From IMG/VR virus record IMGVR_UViG_3300034073_004613, positions 1 through 41,834 of that record: a stretch of DNA of 41,834 nucleotides. One strand, given 5' to 3'. Positions 31,001 to 40,065 of this stretch are shown here, piece by piece. The stretch is from a virus. The stretch's first letter is position 1; each line of letters opens with the position of its first letter. The notes beneath the pieces were generated by a model that searched no databases, had not been told where the DNA came from, and saw only the letters and a program-made list of their open reading frames with translations. The position numbers were made by a program, and so were the translations under genes.

Positions 31001-33910
31001 GCGACTCGAACCGGTAAGATGGTTTACAATGAGTTTGAAGTTGATATTTATATTACTACGGATGTTGATACTGTTTTGAGAGTCAATGGTGGTGGTGTTA
31101 GTAATGGAACAAATAGAACTATACAGACTACGTTTGGTATACCTGGATTAACACATTCTATTTTTTATGAGCCTGTGAATGAATCAATCTATGTTTATGG
31201 TGGTTCTAGTTTATGGAAAATTGATAATGGTGTCACACAATCTATACCTTCTATATCTACTTATGGTTTTAATGATATACTTTTCAACAATCTAACAGGT
31301 GTGATGAATGTGTCTGATACATCTACTAACTTTTCTAGATTAGACCTTAATACTAATGTTGCTAATCAAACATCGGTCTCAAATTATGGTTACATAGAGT
31401 TGAATCAGTTTGATGGTGATGTTTATTTATCATCTCAATCTTTAAATAACATCATTGTTGTAAAATCTACTGATGGTACTGTAATTCAAACACTACCAAT
31501 GGCCGCACAAACAACAAGATTAGTTTATAATCCTGATAGAAAATCAATATGGGCTATTCAACCATCATTAAATAGTGTTATTGAGGTTCAAGTTCAGTTG
31601 AACAGTTTGATTAATATTTTGCCTGCTACTTATTCACAGCTTGAGGATAATCAATATGGTACATTATCTCCGGATTATGTTCCTAGACAAAATCTTTGGT
31701 TGAAAACCGATGAGTATCTTAGAAGACCGAGAGAAAACTTTGAAGGGGAAGTTTCTGTTAAATACTATTATAAATGGTTATCTGATAATATTCCTATGTT
31801 TTTCCTTTATGATATAAGTGGAGAACAATTGCCAACTACAGGACCTTATGCGTATACTGGTCAGAAACCGCTCGAAAATCCATCACTTAATAGATTGCCT
31901 AATAAAGATGTTGAGAAAACTGGTGATTCAGAGTATCAACAAACAATTTTTGATAAAGTTGAGTATACTTTAAGTTATCTTGATGATGAAGATGATGTTA
32001 CTATTGAAGTAACACCTATAGAGACTTTTATTGGGTTTAAATCAGATGAGGAAGGAGCTTTTAGATCGATTCTTCAATTATATAAAAAAGAGGATATTGA
32101 AATAAGTTTTACTGCTAGCGCTACTACTTATTTAAAGTTTGAAACGGTTGATATAGAAAATTTAACCGGTGATAAAAAAGGAATTATCACTTTGGTTTCT
32201 GATTCAGAGACTTTTACTGGTAAGGGACTTAAAAACGGTCAGTGGATTGCTATCTATGTTAAAGATACGATTAATGTAAAAAATCAATATATTTCTGAAA
32301 ATAATGGTATTTTAGTAAAAATACGTGAGATATATACAAAGTATATTATAATAGATTTTTTCAACAACTCTGTTGATTTTCTTGTTAGTGAAAATACTAG
32401 AGTTTTGGATTATCCATCTATATCAAATACTACGTATTTGATTACGACAATTAAAGTTATTGATAAGGAAATAGGTAGATTCTTCACTTATGGACAGACA
32501 GAGATAGAAGATCCTAGATTTAAAATTGAGCTATCAAATGTTGGTAAATTAATCGCTCCAAATGAAGTATTTATTTTCAAAGATTATGATATATTTGAAG
32601 GTGCTACTGACTGGACTTTCTTAAATGCTAAAAGAAAAGAGATGTTGATGATGAAAAATTTAATTTTTCCATATATCGGCGCTTACAAATCTCTTATAAA
32701 TTCTATAAACTATTTTGGATATAATGATCTTCAATTAAATGAGTATTATAGAGATATAAATACAAGTTCTCCAAATTTTGGTAAGTTATTTAAGGTTGAA
32801 ATTCCAGATATCTTTGATAATACTGTTGAAGGTTGGAAAGAGACCGATTTCATAAAAGGATTCTCAACAGATAACTATGAAGTTACTAATTCATTCAACC
32901 TAACTTATTTTATAACTGATAAGGACGGTAATAATATATTGACATATAGCTTAGATGAAATAATTATAAAACTCCAGGGACTAAAGTATTGGTTAAAGAG
33001 AAATATTATACCAATAACTCATAAAATTTTAGATATAACTGGTAGAGCATATAACAGTGGTTCTAACTACATCAAACATCGTGTTCAGGAGATTAGAGTT
33101 GTTAATATGAAAGATAGTATGACTCCTATAACTTTCAACATGAATGAGACATACTTAATGCCTGTAAATAGCGGATCAACAGTTTATAATTGCGTTGTTG
33201 ACTTCTATAGTATAGTTCCTTTGCCTATGACTCAGAGTCTATATGATGTAATGGATTCAAGAAATTCACCTATTTACAACTCACCACGAGAAAATAAAAT
33301 AATACCTAAGCCTTATTCTGGTCAATCTGTTGATTATCCTGATTATTTCAATCTTAAAATAAGAACATATAAAACATATCCGGAGTGGAATCCATTTCAA
33401 ACATATGATTTTGGAGAAAATGTAACTTATTTTGGTTCTGTTTATCAGTCTGCTACACAATCTAATAAACTTAAGAATCCTCGAAAATATGATGATGTTC
33501 AAACATTTCAGTCAACAAATAGATATACCGTTGCTGAAGTTGTAAGGTATAGTGATGAGGTTTATGTTTTTTCTGGACTTGGTTCTACATATTCTGCTAC
33601 TCAATCAGCTCCTACGCCACTTATAGACTCATCTAATTGGTTAAGAATTACTGAGTGGAAAAAGATTAATTTACAACCGGTTCAATATATAACTGAATAT
33701 AGAAAAGGAAATGATTTGAGACCATTTAATTTTTCAATAGATTCTAATATTGACCCTTTTTGTGTTATAGAATTGACTACTGATAATGGTTATGGATGTG
33801 TTTACACACAGAAAAAGAACTATGAAATAAGAGGTCTTAAAGATATTACTCAATCACTTAATCCAGTTGATCCAATTGGTCCATTTTCTCCAATCGCACC
33901 TGTTTATTAA
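28079..33910 (+). CDS. Giant tail/baseplate structural protein with beta-propeller and carbohydrate-binding-like modules
   Basis: 1943 aa. The N terminus (N-L-V-F-F-N-K-E-G-D-Y-L-N-F-N-Y, then I-L-F-H-E-S-S-S-D-T-Y-K-T) resembles baseplate-wedge proteins of marine T4-like phages. Around residues 326-373, G-E-Q-V-Y-Y-N-N-L-L-F-Q-C ending Y-W-S-K-P-D looks like a CBM5/12-type chitin-binding fold. Residues about 800-835 form a Gly/Pro/Ser linker. Residues 835-1185 contain repeats of the N-x-x-N-N-Y-L-Y / V-x-N-P-L-N-G-D-V-Y type, consistent with a YVTN-like propeller of about seven blades. Two more CBM-like units lie at about 1764-1855. A late region (Y-I-G-A-Y-K-S-L-I-N-S-I-N-Y-F-G-Y) is also structural. 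I infer a baseplate or receptor-contact protein. It has its own promoter and terminator. Confidence 0.75.
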   Translation: MSNHKNLVFFNKEGDYLNFNYSEANDRFEGDILFHESSSDTYKTAGLYMLESVPSIDYEVPGELGLLKFQLFNEYGLHFYAAKSFTQSITKIEPINNDSSFYSKWIYGIDFESKFPIGSIIKFDSVYLEFTDLNKTYCVVGSKKNAIMIISEIDNASFESLYYTTYTDVTTYVNKTISGANLVGVYNYIDNSFNNNLSGWSEPDFYDKYYIGKKLNIVGSENNDGIVTVTNVDVTDQVHFEYFVSDSSLPIGTDILIEVITKTDLPKIYESGITITGDNKIKFDTAYLFPRILKPGTEFKITGSVFNDIFFTVSDVTVFESVNVTKFYSLGEQVYYNNLLFQCIQAYTHSHSSDQTRNVTPYNTNYWSKPDYVTVDQSTTSETILNGQVYLTSDRYYFAYGYTYSQSVTLASAAEKFKNDLLAFNIDLFYLNGKLKADLKYPSKYSEVNFYHTQKGPTYSIGGYFQTNERMVQVRENLNYELNYNYSSNFKYNIVFTDIDEFGIKLILNKQVYEEEISYVYTGLVIDMPRTIDRTLRNWLSRNYIRLYVLGIEAELAYIGSFYSPFYNAIKLKTTYPNVPLNINNVLVGSTADYHIEHSRVMFYDLGPYLNLNINGDDYGISTVYGTGSIPDVSSTLTNWVNEHGEILAEYKIIVKNYNNLLKFDVKEMDRRLDYTISTGKLKIPGINDYVITDKLPGSLGMLISSNQITLTGTGDSSFELDGFATGMVVTINNTFYPYNNQQYNIQFLDPLVMDLSYEGPFWSIGDAICNSSAFVTLAFNLGFGQTGCQPIVGPTGGTGSGGPFDPTMFSLSMFSLSYNPNVYTLNTYNLNAYPGVTGLVDIIYIQLSESIYGFGDNVVVLDSYSGDYITTVNLPGNTQSIEIEFNTVNNYLYCLSEQQINVVDPLLNTLVTTISLTSSNPSAQAFDMLVNPLNGDVYVTYKNWARVDIFASNNLTSSPSDFLSTSSVNFPVSATRTGKMVYNEFEVDIYITTDVDTVLRVNGGGVSNGTNRTIQTTFGIPGLTHSIFYEPVNESIYVYGGSSLWKIDNGVTQSIPSISTYGFNDILFNNLTGVMNVSDTSTNFSRLDLNTNVANQTSVSNYGYIELNQFDGDVYLSSQSLNNIIVVKSTDGTVIQTLPMAAQTTRLVYNPDRKSIWAIQPSLNSVIEVQVQLNSLINILPATYSQLEDNQYGTLSPDYVPRQNLWLKTDEYLRRPRENFEGEVSVKYYYKWLSDNIPMFFLYDISGEQLPTTGPYAYTGQKPLENPSLNRLPNKDVEKTGDSEYQQTIFDKVEYTLSYLDDEDDVTIEVTPIETFIGFKSDEEGAFRSILQLYKKEDIEISFTASATTYLKFETVDIENLTGDKKGIITLVSDSETFTGKGLKNGQWIAIYVKDTINVKNQYISENNGILVKIREIYTKYIIIDFFNNSVDFLVSENTRVLDYPSISNTTYLITTIKVIDKEIGRFFTYGQTEIEDPRFKIELSNVGKLIAPNEVFIFKDYDIFEGATDWTFLNAKRKEMLMMKNLIFPYIGAYKSLINSINYFGYNDLQLNEYYRDINTSSPNFGKLFKVEIPDIFDNTVEGWKETDFIKGFSTDNYEVTNSFNLTYFITDKDGNNILTYSLDEIIIKLQGLKYWLKRNIIPITHKILDITGRAYNSGSNYIKHRVQEIRVVNMKDSMTPITFNMNETYLMPVNSGSTVYNCVVDFYSIVPLPMTQSLYDVMDSRNSPIYNSPRENKIIPKPYSGQSVDYPDYFNLKIRTYKTYPEWNPFQTYDFGENVTYFGSVYQSATQSNKLKNPRKYDDVQTFQSTNRYTVAEVVRYSDEVYVFSGLGSTYSATQSAPTPLIDSSNWLRITEWKKINLQPVQYITEYRKGNDLRPFNFSIDSNIDPFCVIELTTDNGYGCVYTQKKNYEIRGLKDITQSLNPVDPIGPFSPIAPVY

Positions 33911-33919
33911 ACAAATAAA

Positions 33920-33947
33920 AAAACCTCTGATTTTTATCAGAGGTTTT
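33920..33947. terminator. Bidirectional terminator after the 1943-aa gene
   Basis: Stem AACCTCTGA / TCAGAGGTT with a TTTTTA loop and A/T runs at both sides, lying between convergent genes. Confidence 0.88.
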
Positions 33948-33959
33948 TAAAGTTTTGAA

Positions 33960-34646
33960 TTAAACTTCTTCTTTTTTCTTTGATTTAGAAACTTTTGCCT
34001 CTATAACTTCTTCAGAGTTTTCGATACGTCCTTCGATAGTGACATTGTTATCAAAAGTTGAAACCCAATCTTGGATATCTTTAGAAAGTTCTTTTCCAGC
34101 GTTATCATAGTAATTAAATATTTTACTTATGGATCCTATTCTTTTTAGAATATTTGCGAATGTGTATGCATCTCTTGTAAGACCTTTGATTTTATGCTTA
34201 GAAATTAAGTGATAGATATAAGTGATTTCGGTTGCATCAACTGGTACAATGATTAAATCTTTATCATTTGTGAACTTTAAACTTTTCATACTACCCATTA
34301 AGTTTGTTAACTCTATTGCGAAGAAAACAGTGTTAACATCATATTCTAATTTAGAGATGATTAGGTCTGTTATAAACTTAAATTGTTCTTTATTTAAATG
34401 GAAATTGTATTTTGTATCTCTCAATTCAATGATGAAATTTCTCCATAACTCTTGAGCGTTTTTATAAAGTTCGTCTTTTTCTTTATCTGATTTATTTTTA
34501 CCGCTGTTTTCTTTCATATAATTATCAATCTCTTGAATTTTTGTATCCAATGAAATTTCATAATTTGCGTTTATTATAAGATGATTAATTTCATCTTCGA
34601 TGAAAGATACTTCTGGTTTTACTGTATTAGTTTCAATTTTTGTCAT
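33960..34646 (-). CDS. Hypothetical protein of the tape-measure operon
   Basis: 228 aa, mostly helical, soluble, with a lysine/glutamate-rich C terminus (S-K-S-K-K-K-E-E-V). A central block (H-L-N-K-E-Q-F-K-F-I-T-D-L-I, then I-I-V-P-V-D-A-T-E-I-T-Y-I-Y) looks well folded. I do not recognise the family. It is the last of five minus-strand genes that start with the tape-measure-like gene, so a tail assembly or baseplate role is likely by context. It ends next to a terminator shared with the 1943-aa gene. Confidence 0.65.
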   Translation of the reverse strand: MTKIETNTVKPEVSFIEDEINHLIINANYEISLDTKIQEIDNYMKENSGKNKSDKEKDELYKNAQELWRNFIIELRDTKYNFHLNKEQFKFITDLIISKLEYDVNTVFFAIELTNLMGSMKSLKFTNDKDLIIVPVDATEITYIYHLISKHKIKGLTRDAYTFANILKRIGSISKIFNYYDNAGKELSKDIQDWVSTFDNNVTIEGRIENSEEVIEAKVSKSKKKEEV

Positions 34647-34664
34647 ATTGTTGTTTATTATTTT

Positions 34665-34910
34665 TTATCCGTTAATTTTTGTTGGTTGTTGTTCGTATAA
34701 GCTTATCAAAGTTTCTAACTTATCTTTAGCATCGGTGTATTGTGAAATCCATTTATCATGTTCAGTTAATAGGTCTGAGTGTTCTCCGATAGCAGCTAAA
34801 TTTGTATTTGAAAAGTAAAGTGTGAGATTTGCTTTGGCTTCTTCCATTTGAAATTCATATTTCTTTTTAAGCGCTGAAATATAATTTTGTCCGTGATTTG
34901 GTAGGTTCAT
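34665..34910 (-). CDS. Small helical protein of the tape-measure operon
   Basis: 81 aa, predicted as two long helices (residues about 8-35 and 45-72) with a proline-containing end. The start is chosen at the ATG following an AT-rich 17-base gap. By size, helical nature and position next to the tape measure it could be a tail assembly chaperone or minor tail protein. No family is recognisable. Confidence 0.6.
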   Translation of the reverse strand: MNLPNHGQNYISALKKKYEFQMEEAKANLTLYFSNTNLAAIGEHSDLLTEHDKWISQYTDAKDKLETLISLYEQQPTKING

Positions 34911-34927
34911 ATTAATTTAAATTATTT

Positions 34928-35359
34928 TTATACAATAAACTCTTCATCTTGAGCTGCATCTTTTTGTTGTTCTTTATATAATTCCTCTACTTTATTAGCT
35001 CTTGCTACCTTTTCTACTCCGTATTTATTAACTAATGAGGAGAAAGTGTTAAGGTCGGTTTTTACTAATTTTATTTTACCGGTCTCAATATTCATATTGA
35101 TTTTATCAATTTCTTGCTCGAAAAGAATTGTAATTGATTCTTCATCAAATGCTGCCAATATATCCTCATTTATTGTTACTAATAAGTCTTTCTGTGTTAT
35201 GAAACAGTAGTTTGGTGCAATTAATTTAATTTTGATTAGTTCCTTCTGTTTTTCATCGCCAAGAAATTGAAATTTAATTGAAACTGGAAACGTTTTTTTG
35301 TTAAAAATCTCGTAAAATGTAGAGATAGTGTCTTCCGACAATTGATAAAAATTATCCAT
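34928..35359 (-). CDS. Hypothetical protein of the tape-measure operon
   Basis: 143 aa. An alpha/beta domain (V-S-I-K-F-Q-F-L-G-D-E-K-Q-K-E-L-I-K-I-K, then L-L-V-T-I-N-E-D-I-L-A-A-F-D-E-E-S) is followed by a helix and an acidic tail. The block I-T-I-L-F-E-Q-E-I-D-K-I sits where phage metallopeptidase-like proteins carry H-E-x-x-H, but both histidines are missing, so no activity is claimed. It lies between the tail-anchored membrane protein and the small helical protein, suggesting a tail-related job. Confidence 0.62.
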   Translation of the reverse strand: MDNFYQLSEDTISTFYEIFNKKTFPVSIKFQFLGDEKQKELIKIKLIAPNYCFITQKDLLVTINEDILAAFDEESITILFEQEIDKINMNIETGKIKLVKTDLNTFSSLVNKYGVEKVARANKVEELYKEQQKDAAQDEEFIV

Positions 35360-35402
35360 TTTATTTTTTTTTATTTTTATACGATTAAGATGATGGTAAG
35401 TT

Positions 35403-35834
35403 TTACAATATTATTAAAAATAAAATAGTAAGAATCATTAATAATGTTGGAATTACTTTATAGTAAATATTGCTATAGTATTTGTGGCTTTTGAATTGTG
35501 AAAATCCTATAACTATTAAGTATGAAAATTTATCTACCTTTTTTATTTCATAAACTTCATACAATTCTAATAATTTTTTCGCATCTAAGAATTGAGATAA
35601 CTCTTGAGTATATTGTCTAGTAAAATTCTCAGATATTCTATCAATATCTGACTTTTTAAGCGAATATGATTCTCCAATTAAAAATTCAGGTATGTTGAGA
35701 ACAGTATATAATCTATATGATCTATCAATCCTTATATTAAATTGCTTTGATAATTCGTCTTCAGAAGATTTTACAACTTTTTTGAATTGTCTGAAAAGTT
35801 TTATTTTTTTTAATAAAGATATATTTTTCATCAT
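35403..35834 (-). CDS. Tail-anchored membrane protein
   Basis: 143 aa; two adjacent ATGs (35834 and 35831) are possible starts. The N terminus is basic and helical (L-L-K-K-I-K-L-F-R-Q-F-K-K), the middle is soluble, and the final 17 residues (V-I-P-T-L-L-M-I-L-T-I-L-F-L-I-I-L) form one membrane helix that ends the protein. It follows the tape-measure-like gene by 22 bases. Such a hydrophobic end may insert into the host inner membrane or pack with the similarly hydrophobic tape measure. No family recognised. Confidence 0.65.
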   Translation of the reverse strand: MMKNISLLKKIKLFRQFKKVVKSSEDELSKQFNIRIDRSYRLYTVLNIPEFLIGESYSLKKSDIDRISENFTRQYTQELSQFLDAKKLLELYEVYEIKKVDKFSYLIVIGFSQFKSHKYYSNIYYKVIPTLLMILTILFLIIL

Positions 35835-35856
35835 TTACTTATATCTTTTTAATTAA

Positions 35857-38800
35857 TTAAAGTTTAAGAGTCATGTCAGGACCAAAATTTTGACTTGCTA
35901 ACCATTCGTCTATACCACTAGTATTATAATTGATAGCTTTTAACTGAGTAATAATTTGATCTAGTTGGTCTTCTGTCTTACTTTTCTTCACTACTCCTCC
36001 AGTTACTGCTGACTTTTTTTCTCCTTGTTCTCCACCTTTTTTGTCACCTACCGATGGTCTCGCCTTTTTATCCGCTTCTATTAATTTAGAGAATACCGAA
36101 GCTTTGGATTCCAATACCGACATCACCCTATCGAACATCTCTGCGTCCATACTGGCTAATACCGCTATGTTTCCTGTTAATCTTCTTATTATTGAAACTT
36201 TCTCACCATCAATTGAAGATAAAGCATTTCCAAATCTTTGTAATGATCTTGCTAAAACGTCATAAGCCATAGCGATTTTTACCATACCATCTGCCATCTG
36301 AGATATTGGATCTTGACCCACTAGTCTTTTTAACATTCCTCCAATACCACCACCTTGTTGCATCTTTGAGAATTGTTGAGCTATATAAGCAAAGGCTAGA
36401 ATGTTAGATCCAACATTTTTCATATAATTTGGATCGATTTTCATTTCGAAGAACTTTCTTCCTGTATAAAGAATTTTTGCAGTTTGAACTAAAGACGCTA
36501 CTGTTCTCGCTACAATACCCACATCAGTTTCTTTTGTAACTGTTACTTGTTCTGTCACTTTACCACTCAATAATCCTCCTAATCCTGCAACTTTTGTTTT
36601 CTTTTCTGTTGTCGTTAGTAAAGCCTCGAGTTGTTTTACTAAAATCGCATATCCTATTGCCGTTACTGATATATTACCTATCCACGTTGCTGGGATCGTA
36701 GCTTTGAATGCTTGTTCGGCCTTCTTTATCATCAATGCGATATTTGTAACTGATAAAAACACCGCGTTCATAAGTGATGCTGATAATGTGAATCCTGCAA
36801 TTCCTCCTTTTTGTTTTGATAGTAATCCAAATAAAGAGTTAAATTGTATTACTGTCGTTCCTATAGCTTGGCCCCATTCTTTGGTCGGATAGTTTTTGAA
36901 ATCGGGTTTAGATTTACCTGGTATTAAAACTCCACCAGCTCCTAATGTATATCCATTAAGTAACTGTGCTGTTTTAACTATAGCATCAGACATTTGTAAG
37001 ATACCCATTTTCATTTCCGCGATGACTTCTTTTCCACTTGTGAACCATCCCTTTCCTTGTAATGCTGCAAATACCGGAGCGAATGCATTTAATGCCGCAC
37101 CTACACCCTCACCCCATTCTTTTGCTGGATAACTTTTACTCCAAACAACACCTTTTAGTTTAGTTGGGTCTCCAAAGTATCTTGCTGCCTCAACTATACC
37201 TTCACTGATTGCAATTATTGCGCCTTTCATTGCTGCCGCATCTACTCCTTTACCACCAAATAAACTTATTATTGATCCTTGTGATAGTATTGATAATACT
37301 GGAGCGAATGCTCCTATTGCTGTTCCAACACCCTCAGCCCATTCTTTTGTTGGTGCTTTCTTCCAAACTCCTTTATTTTTTGGACTTGCAAATAGTTCAG
37401 CTGCGGTCATAATACCTCCTGATACGGTAACTATTGCCTTGGCAAAATCATCTGGTCCAATACCGCCACCACCGAATAATTTCATTACACCATTTGCCAT
37501 TAACATACCATAGATTGGTGAAAATGCTCCTAAAGCGATTGCGATACCTGTCGCCCATTCAACTGTTGGTCCTTTCTTATATTGACCTTTTGCTAAAATA
37601 AATGAAACTCCCACTATTGTCGCAGCTATCTGAAGCATCATTTTCTGAGCTTTCTCAAATGGATCTTCCGCTCCAAAGAACTTCATTACACCACCTGCTA
37701 ATCCTAATACACCTAATGCAATTATAGCAGGTACAAATGCTCCGTATAATAAAGCTACTGACATTGCCCAAGGAAGCATTCCCTGAACATTATATTTTCC
37801 TTTTATTAAGATGTGTGATGCAGCTACTATTGTTCCTGCTACAACAAGTATTGCACCGAGACCCGCTGCAAAAATTAAGGCCTGTGGTCCAAATACAGCT
37901 AATCCTAATACAAATGCTGCAATACCAAATGCTGCTAAAGAGGCACCTACTCCTAACACCCACTTAAGACCTGGATAATTACCATATTTTCCAGCGTTTA
38001 GTATGTGTGATGCCACTGTTATTACTGCGGCGATAATTAGAATTGCTAGTCCACCTTTTAGATATGTCATTGGACCACCCAGTGTGTTCAATATCTTAGC
38101 TACTACTCCTATTACAACTGCAGCTATGCCTAAAATTACACTAAAGAATAAAAGTTTGAATAGTCCCGCAAATGACATACTTTCAAAAAACTTCATAGCT
38201 TTCGATAGAATAAGTGCTGATATTGCTAAGGTTATTGCTAATATTGTAAAGAATACAGGCATTTTTATAATAGCTCCCCAAGAAACTTTTTCAATAATTT
38301 TACTTGCAATTCCGAATATTATACCTAAAATTCCAAGAACCGCACCTAAGACTAAAATTCTTAACATAGTAATGAAGTCTATTTGAAAAAATGCTTGACT
38401 TTTATATAAAATAAACGCCGAAGCAGCTATAGATAAAGTTATTAATGTGAAGAATAATGGTAGAAGTAAGACGTTTTTCCAAGTTATATTTCCTATAATT
38501 TTAGTAGCGATTCCAAATATTACACCTAAAATACCTACTACAGCTCCAAGTGCTAAAATTCTCAACATTGTAATCCATTCTATATTAAAAAATTCTCTCG
38601 ATATCCAGAAAATATACGCTGATGCTGCTATAGCTAATGATATCAGTGTAAAGAATGCTGGAATTTTCGGAACATCTTTCCAATCCATCTTTCCAAGTGC
38701 AGTAGCTATTCTTTTTATAGAAAATGATAGAACAAAGAATAAAGCCGCTATCATTATAGAACCTATAAATGCTTGAATTCCTATTGGTTGAACCATTCCT

Positions 38801-40002
38801 AAGAATTTAGATGATGCCCACATTGCTATTGAAAATGCAACAAATACGAATGGCATCATAAATGATGCTATCATTGCATCTTTTGGACTTAATCCTTCAA
38901 ATGATTTAAGGATTTTTCTTAATCCAAATGCAGCCACTGTAAATATTGCAGCAATCATTATTGATGATATTGCTTGCATTAGTCCTATTGGTTGAACTTT
39001 ACCCAATATCATTGATGACCACCATATACTAACTGATAATGAAAGAAATACAAGAGGTAACAATAAAGCTGTTTTCAAAACGGTACCCATGCTTAGTTTT
39101 TCTTTTTCAAACATACCGACTATTTTAACTAACGCTCCGCTCGCGACTGCAAATACACCCGCAATTACAATTGCGGTCAATGCTTGAGTAATTGATATTG
39201 GTGTTATCATTGATAAAACCTTAGAGGATAATGCAATACCTATAGACATACCTATCATAATAAGTGGAAGAGCTACTGATGCTTTTAAAATCATACTCCA
39301 TTCAAGAGAAGTTGTCTCAATTACTTTACCATCTGGCATTTTAACCTTGGTTGGTTTTGTCATTGCTGCTATCATATTTCCCAATGATGGTCCAATAAAC
39401 ATAAACATGAAACCTATAAATATAGCAGTCATTCCTTGTTGAATTGTTATTACTGATGTTTTTGATAATAAGAATGATGATAACATTACAGCTCCTGACA
39501 TTAATACCATTGCCATTGATGTGTCTATAGCTTCTTTTCTCGTTATTTTCAATTTTGCAATTTTTTCAAATGCTACTCCAATTAATACTATGGCTATTCC
39601 TAATCCAATTACAGATATAAAATCAATTTTACCAACAAGTTTGAATGCCATTCCTATAGCCAATACTGCAACTGCAATCAATAAAATGGTCGCAACTCCC
39701 TTTTTAATAGAACTTTCCTTTTTAGGATCACTTTCTAAATCACCGGTTTTCTTATCACTTTCTTTCTTCTTAGACATTTCTAAGATAGTTTTCTGTTGCT
39801 TTAAGATTTCCTCTGTATCTTTTTTGATACCTTTTACTCCAATATTAATTTCTTTGATTTCTTCGATGAAGTTTCCACTCTGAAGTGCTTTAGTGACATC
39901 AGAATTTTTTTCACCGCCTTTTCCTTTTTCCGCCATTAACTCACCAATCTTTTCAAGAGCGGTCGAAAGATTGTCAAGTGCTTTGAGTAGTTGCTTATCC
40001 AT
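35857..40002 (-). CDS. Probable tape measure protein with hydrophobic and P-x-E-W internal repeats
   Basis: 1381 aa. Residues 1-100 are a charged coiled coil. Residues about 100-790 are strongly hydrophobic with many predicted membrane helices arranged in units of about 70-80 residues (compare M-L-R-I-L-A-L-G-A-V-V-G-I-L-G with M-L-R-I-L-V-L-G-A-V-L-G-I-L-G). Residues about 800-1090 hold four to six units of the type P-T-K-E-W-A-E-G-V-G-T-A-I-G-A-F-A-P. A polar C terminus ends the protein. A very long protein with a coiled coil, hydrophobic repeats and position beside tail genes is typical of tape measures, which set tail length and can enter the host membrane. Using the common rule of about 1.5 angstrom per residue, the tail would be near 200 nm. 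An integral membrane protein is the alternative. Confidence 0.75.
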   Translation of the reverse strand: MDKQLLKALDNLSTALEKIGELMAEKGKGGEKNSDVTKALQSGNFIEEIKEINIGVKGIKKDTEEILKQQKTILEMSKKKESDKKTGDLESDPKKESSIKKGVATILLIAVAVLAIGMAFKLVGKIDFISVIGLGIAIVLIGVAFEKIAKLKITRKEAIDTSMAMVLMSGAVMLSSFLLSKTSVITIQQGMTAIFIGFMFMFIGPSLGNMIAAMTKPTKVKMPDGKVIETTSLEWSMILKASVALPLIMIGMSIGIALSSKVLSMITPISITQALTAIVIAGVFAVASGALVKIVGMFEKEKLSMGTVLKTALLLPLVFLSLSVSIWWSSMILGKVQPIGLMQAISSIMIAAIFTVAAFGLRKILKSFEGLSPKDAMIASFMMPFVFVAFSIAMWASSKFLGMVQPIGIQAFIGSIMIAALFFVLSFSIKRIATALGKMDWKDVPKIPAFFTLISLAIAASAYIFWISREFFNIEWITMLRILALGAVVGILGVIFGIATKIIGNITWKNVLLLPLFFTLITLSIAASAFILYKSQAFFQIDFITMLRILVLGAVLGILGIIFGIASKIIEKVSWGAIIKMPVFFTILAITLAISALILSKAMKFFESMSFAGLFKLLFFSVILGIAAVVIGVVAKILNTLGGPMTYLKGGLAILIIAAVITVASHILNAGKYGNYPGLKWVLGVGASLAAFGIAAFVLGLAVFGPQALIFAAGLGAILVVAGTIVAASHILIKGKYNVQGMLPWAMSVALLYGAFVPAIIALGVLGLAGGVMKFFGAEDPFEKAQKMMLQIAATIVGVSFILAKGQYKKGPTVEWATGIAIALGAFSPIYGMLMANGVMKLFGGGGIGPDDFAKAIVTVSGGIMTAAELFASPKNKGVWKKAPTKEWAEGVGTAIGAFAPVLSILSQGSIISLFGGKGVDAAAMKGAIIAISEGIVEAARYFGDPTKLKGVVWSKSYPAKEWGEGVGAALNAFAPVFAALQGKGWFTSGKEVIAEMKMGILQMSDAIVKTAQLLNGYTLGAGGVLIPGKSKPDFKNYPTKEWGQAIGTTVIQFNSLFGLLSKQKGGIAGFTLSASLMNAVFLSVTNIALMIKKAEQAFKATIPATWIGNISVTAIGYAILVKQLEALLTTTEKKTKVAGLGGLLSGKVTEQVTVTKETDVGIVARTVASLVQTAKILYTGRKFFEMKIDPNYMKNVGSNILAFAYIAQQFSKMQQGGGIGGMLKRLVGQDPISQMADGMVKIAMAYDVLARSLQRFGNALSSIDGEKVSIIRRLTGNIAVLASMDAEMFDRVMSVLESKASVFSKLIEADKKARPSVGDKKGGEQGEKKSAVTGGVVKKSKTEDQLDQIITQLKAINYNTSGIDEWLASQNFGPDMTLKL

Positions 40003-40023
40003 ACAAAACTTTTTACTTAAGGA

Positions 40024-40034
40024 GTATATATAAA
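40024..40034 (-). promoter_or_regulatory. Late-promoter-like box TTTATATATAC (tape-measure operon)
   Basis: Variant AT box on the minus strand, 21 bases before the tape-measure ATG; drives the five-gene operon. Confidence 0.5.
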
Positions 40035-40050
40035 ATAAGGCTATGTTTCT

Positions 40051-40061
40051 TTAATATATAC
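40051..40061 (+). promoter_or_regulatory. Late-promoter-like box TTAATATATAC
   Basis: Exact AT box ending 4 bases before the ATG at 40066, again close enough to give a leaderless mRNA. Confidence 0.5.
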
Positions 40062-40065
40062 TAAT

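Noticed and set aside
34928-35359. Metallopeptidase activity in the tape-measure operon protein
   Set aside because: The segment that aligns by eye with H-E-x-x-H in phage metallopeptidase-like proteins reads E-Q-E-I-D, with no histidines.
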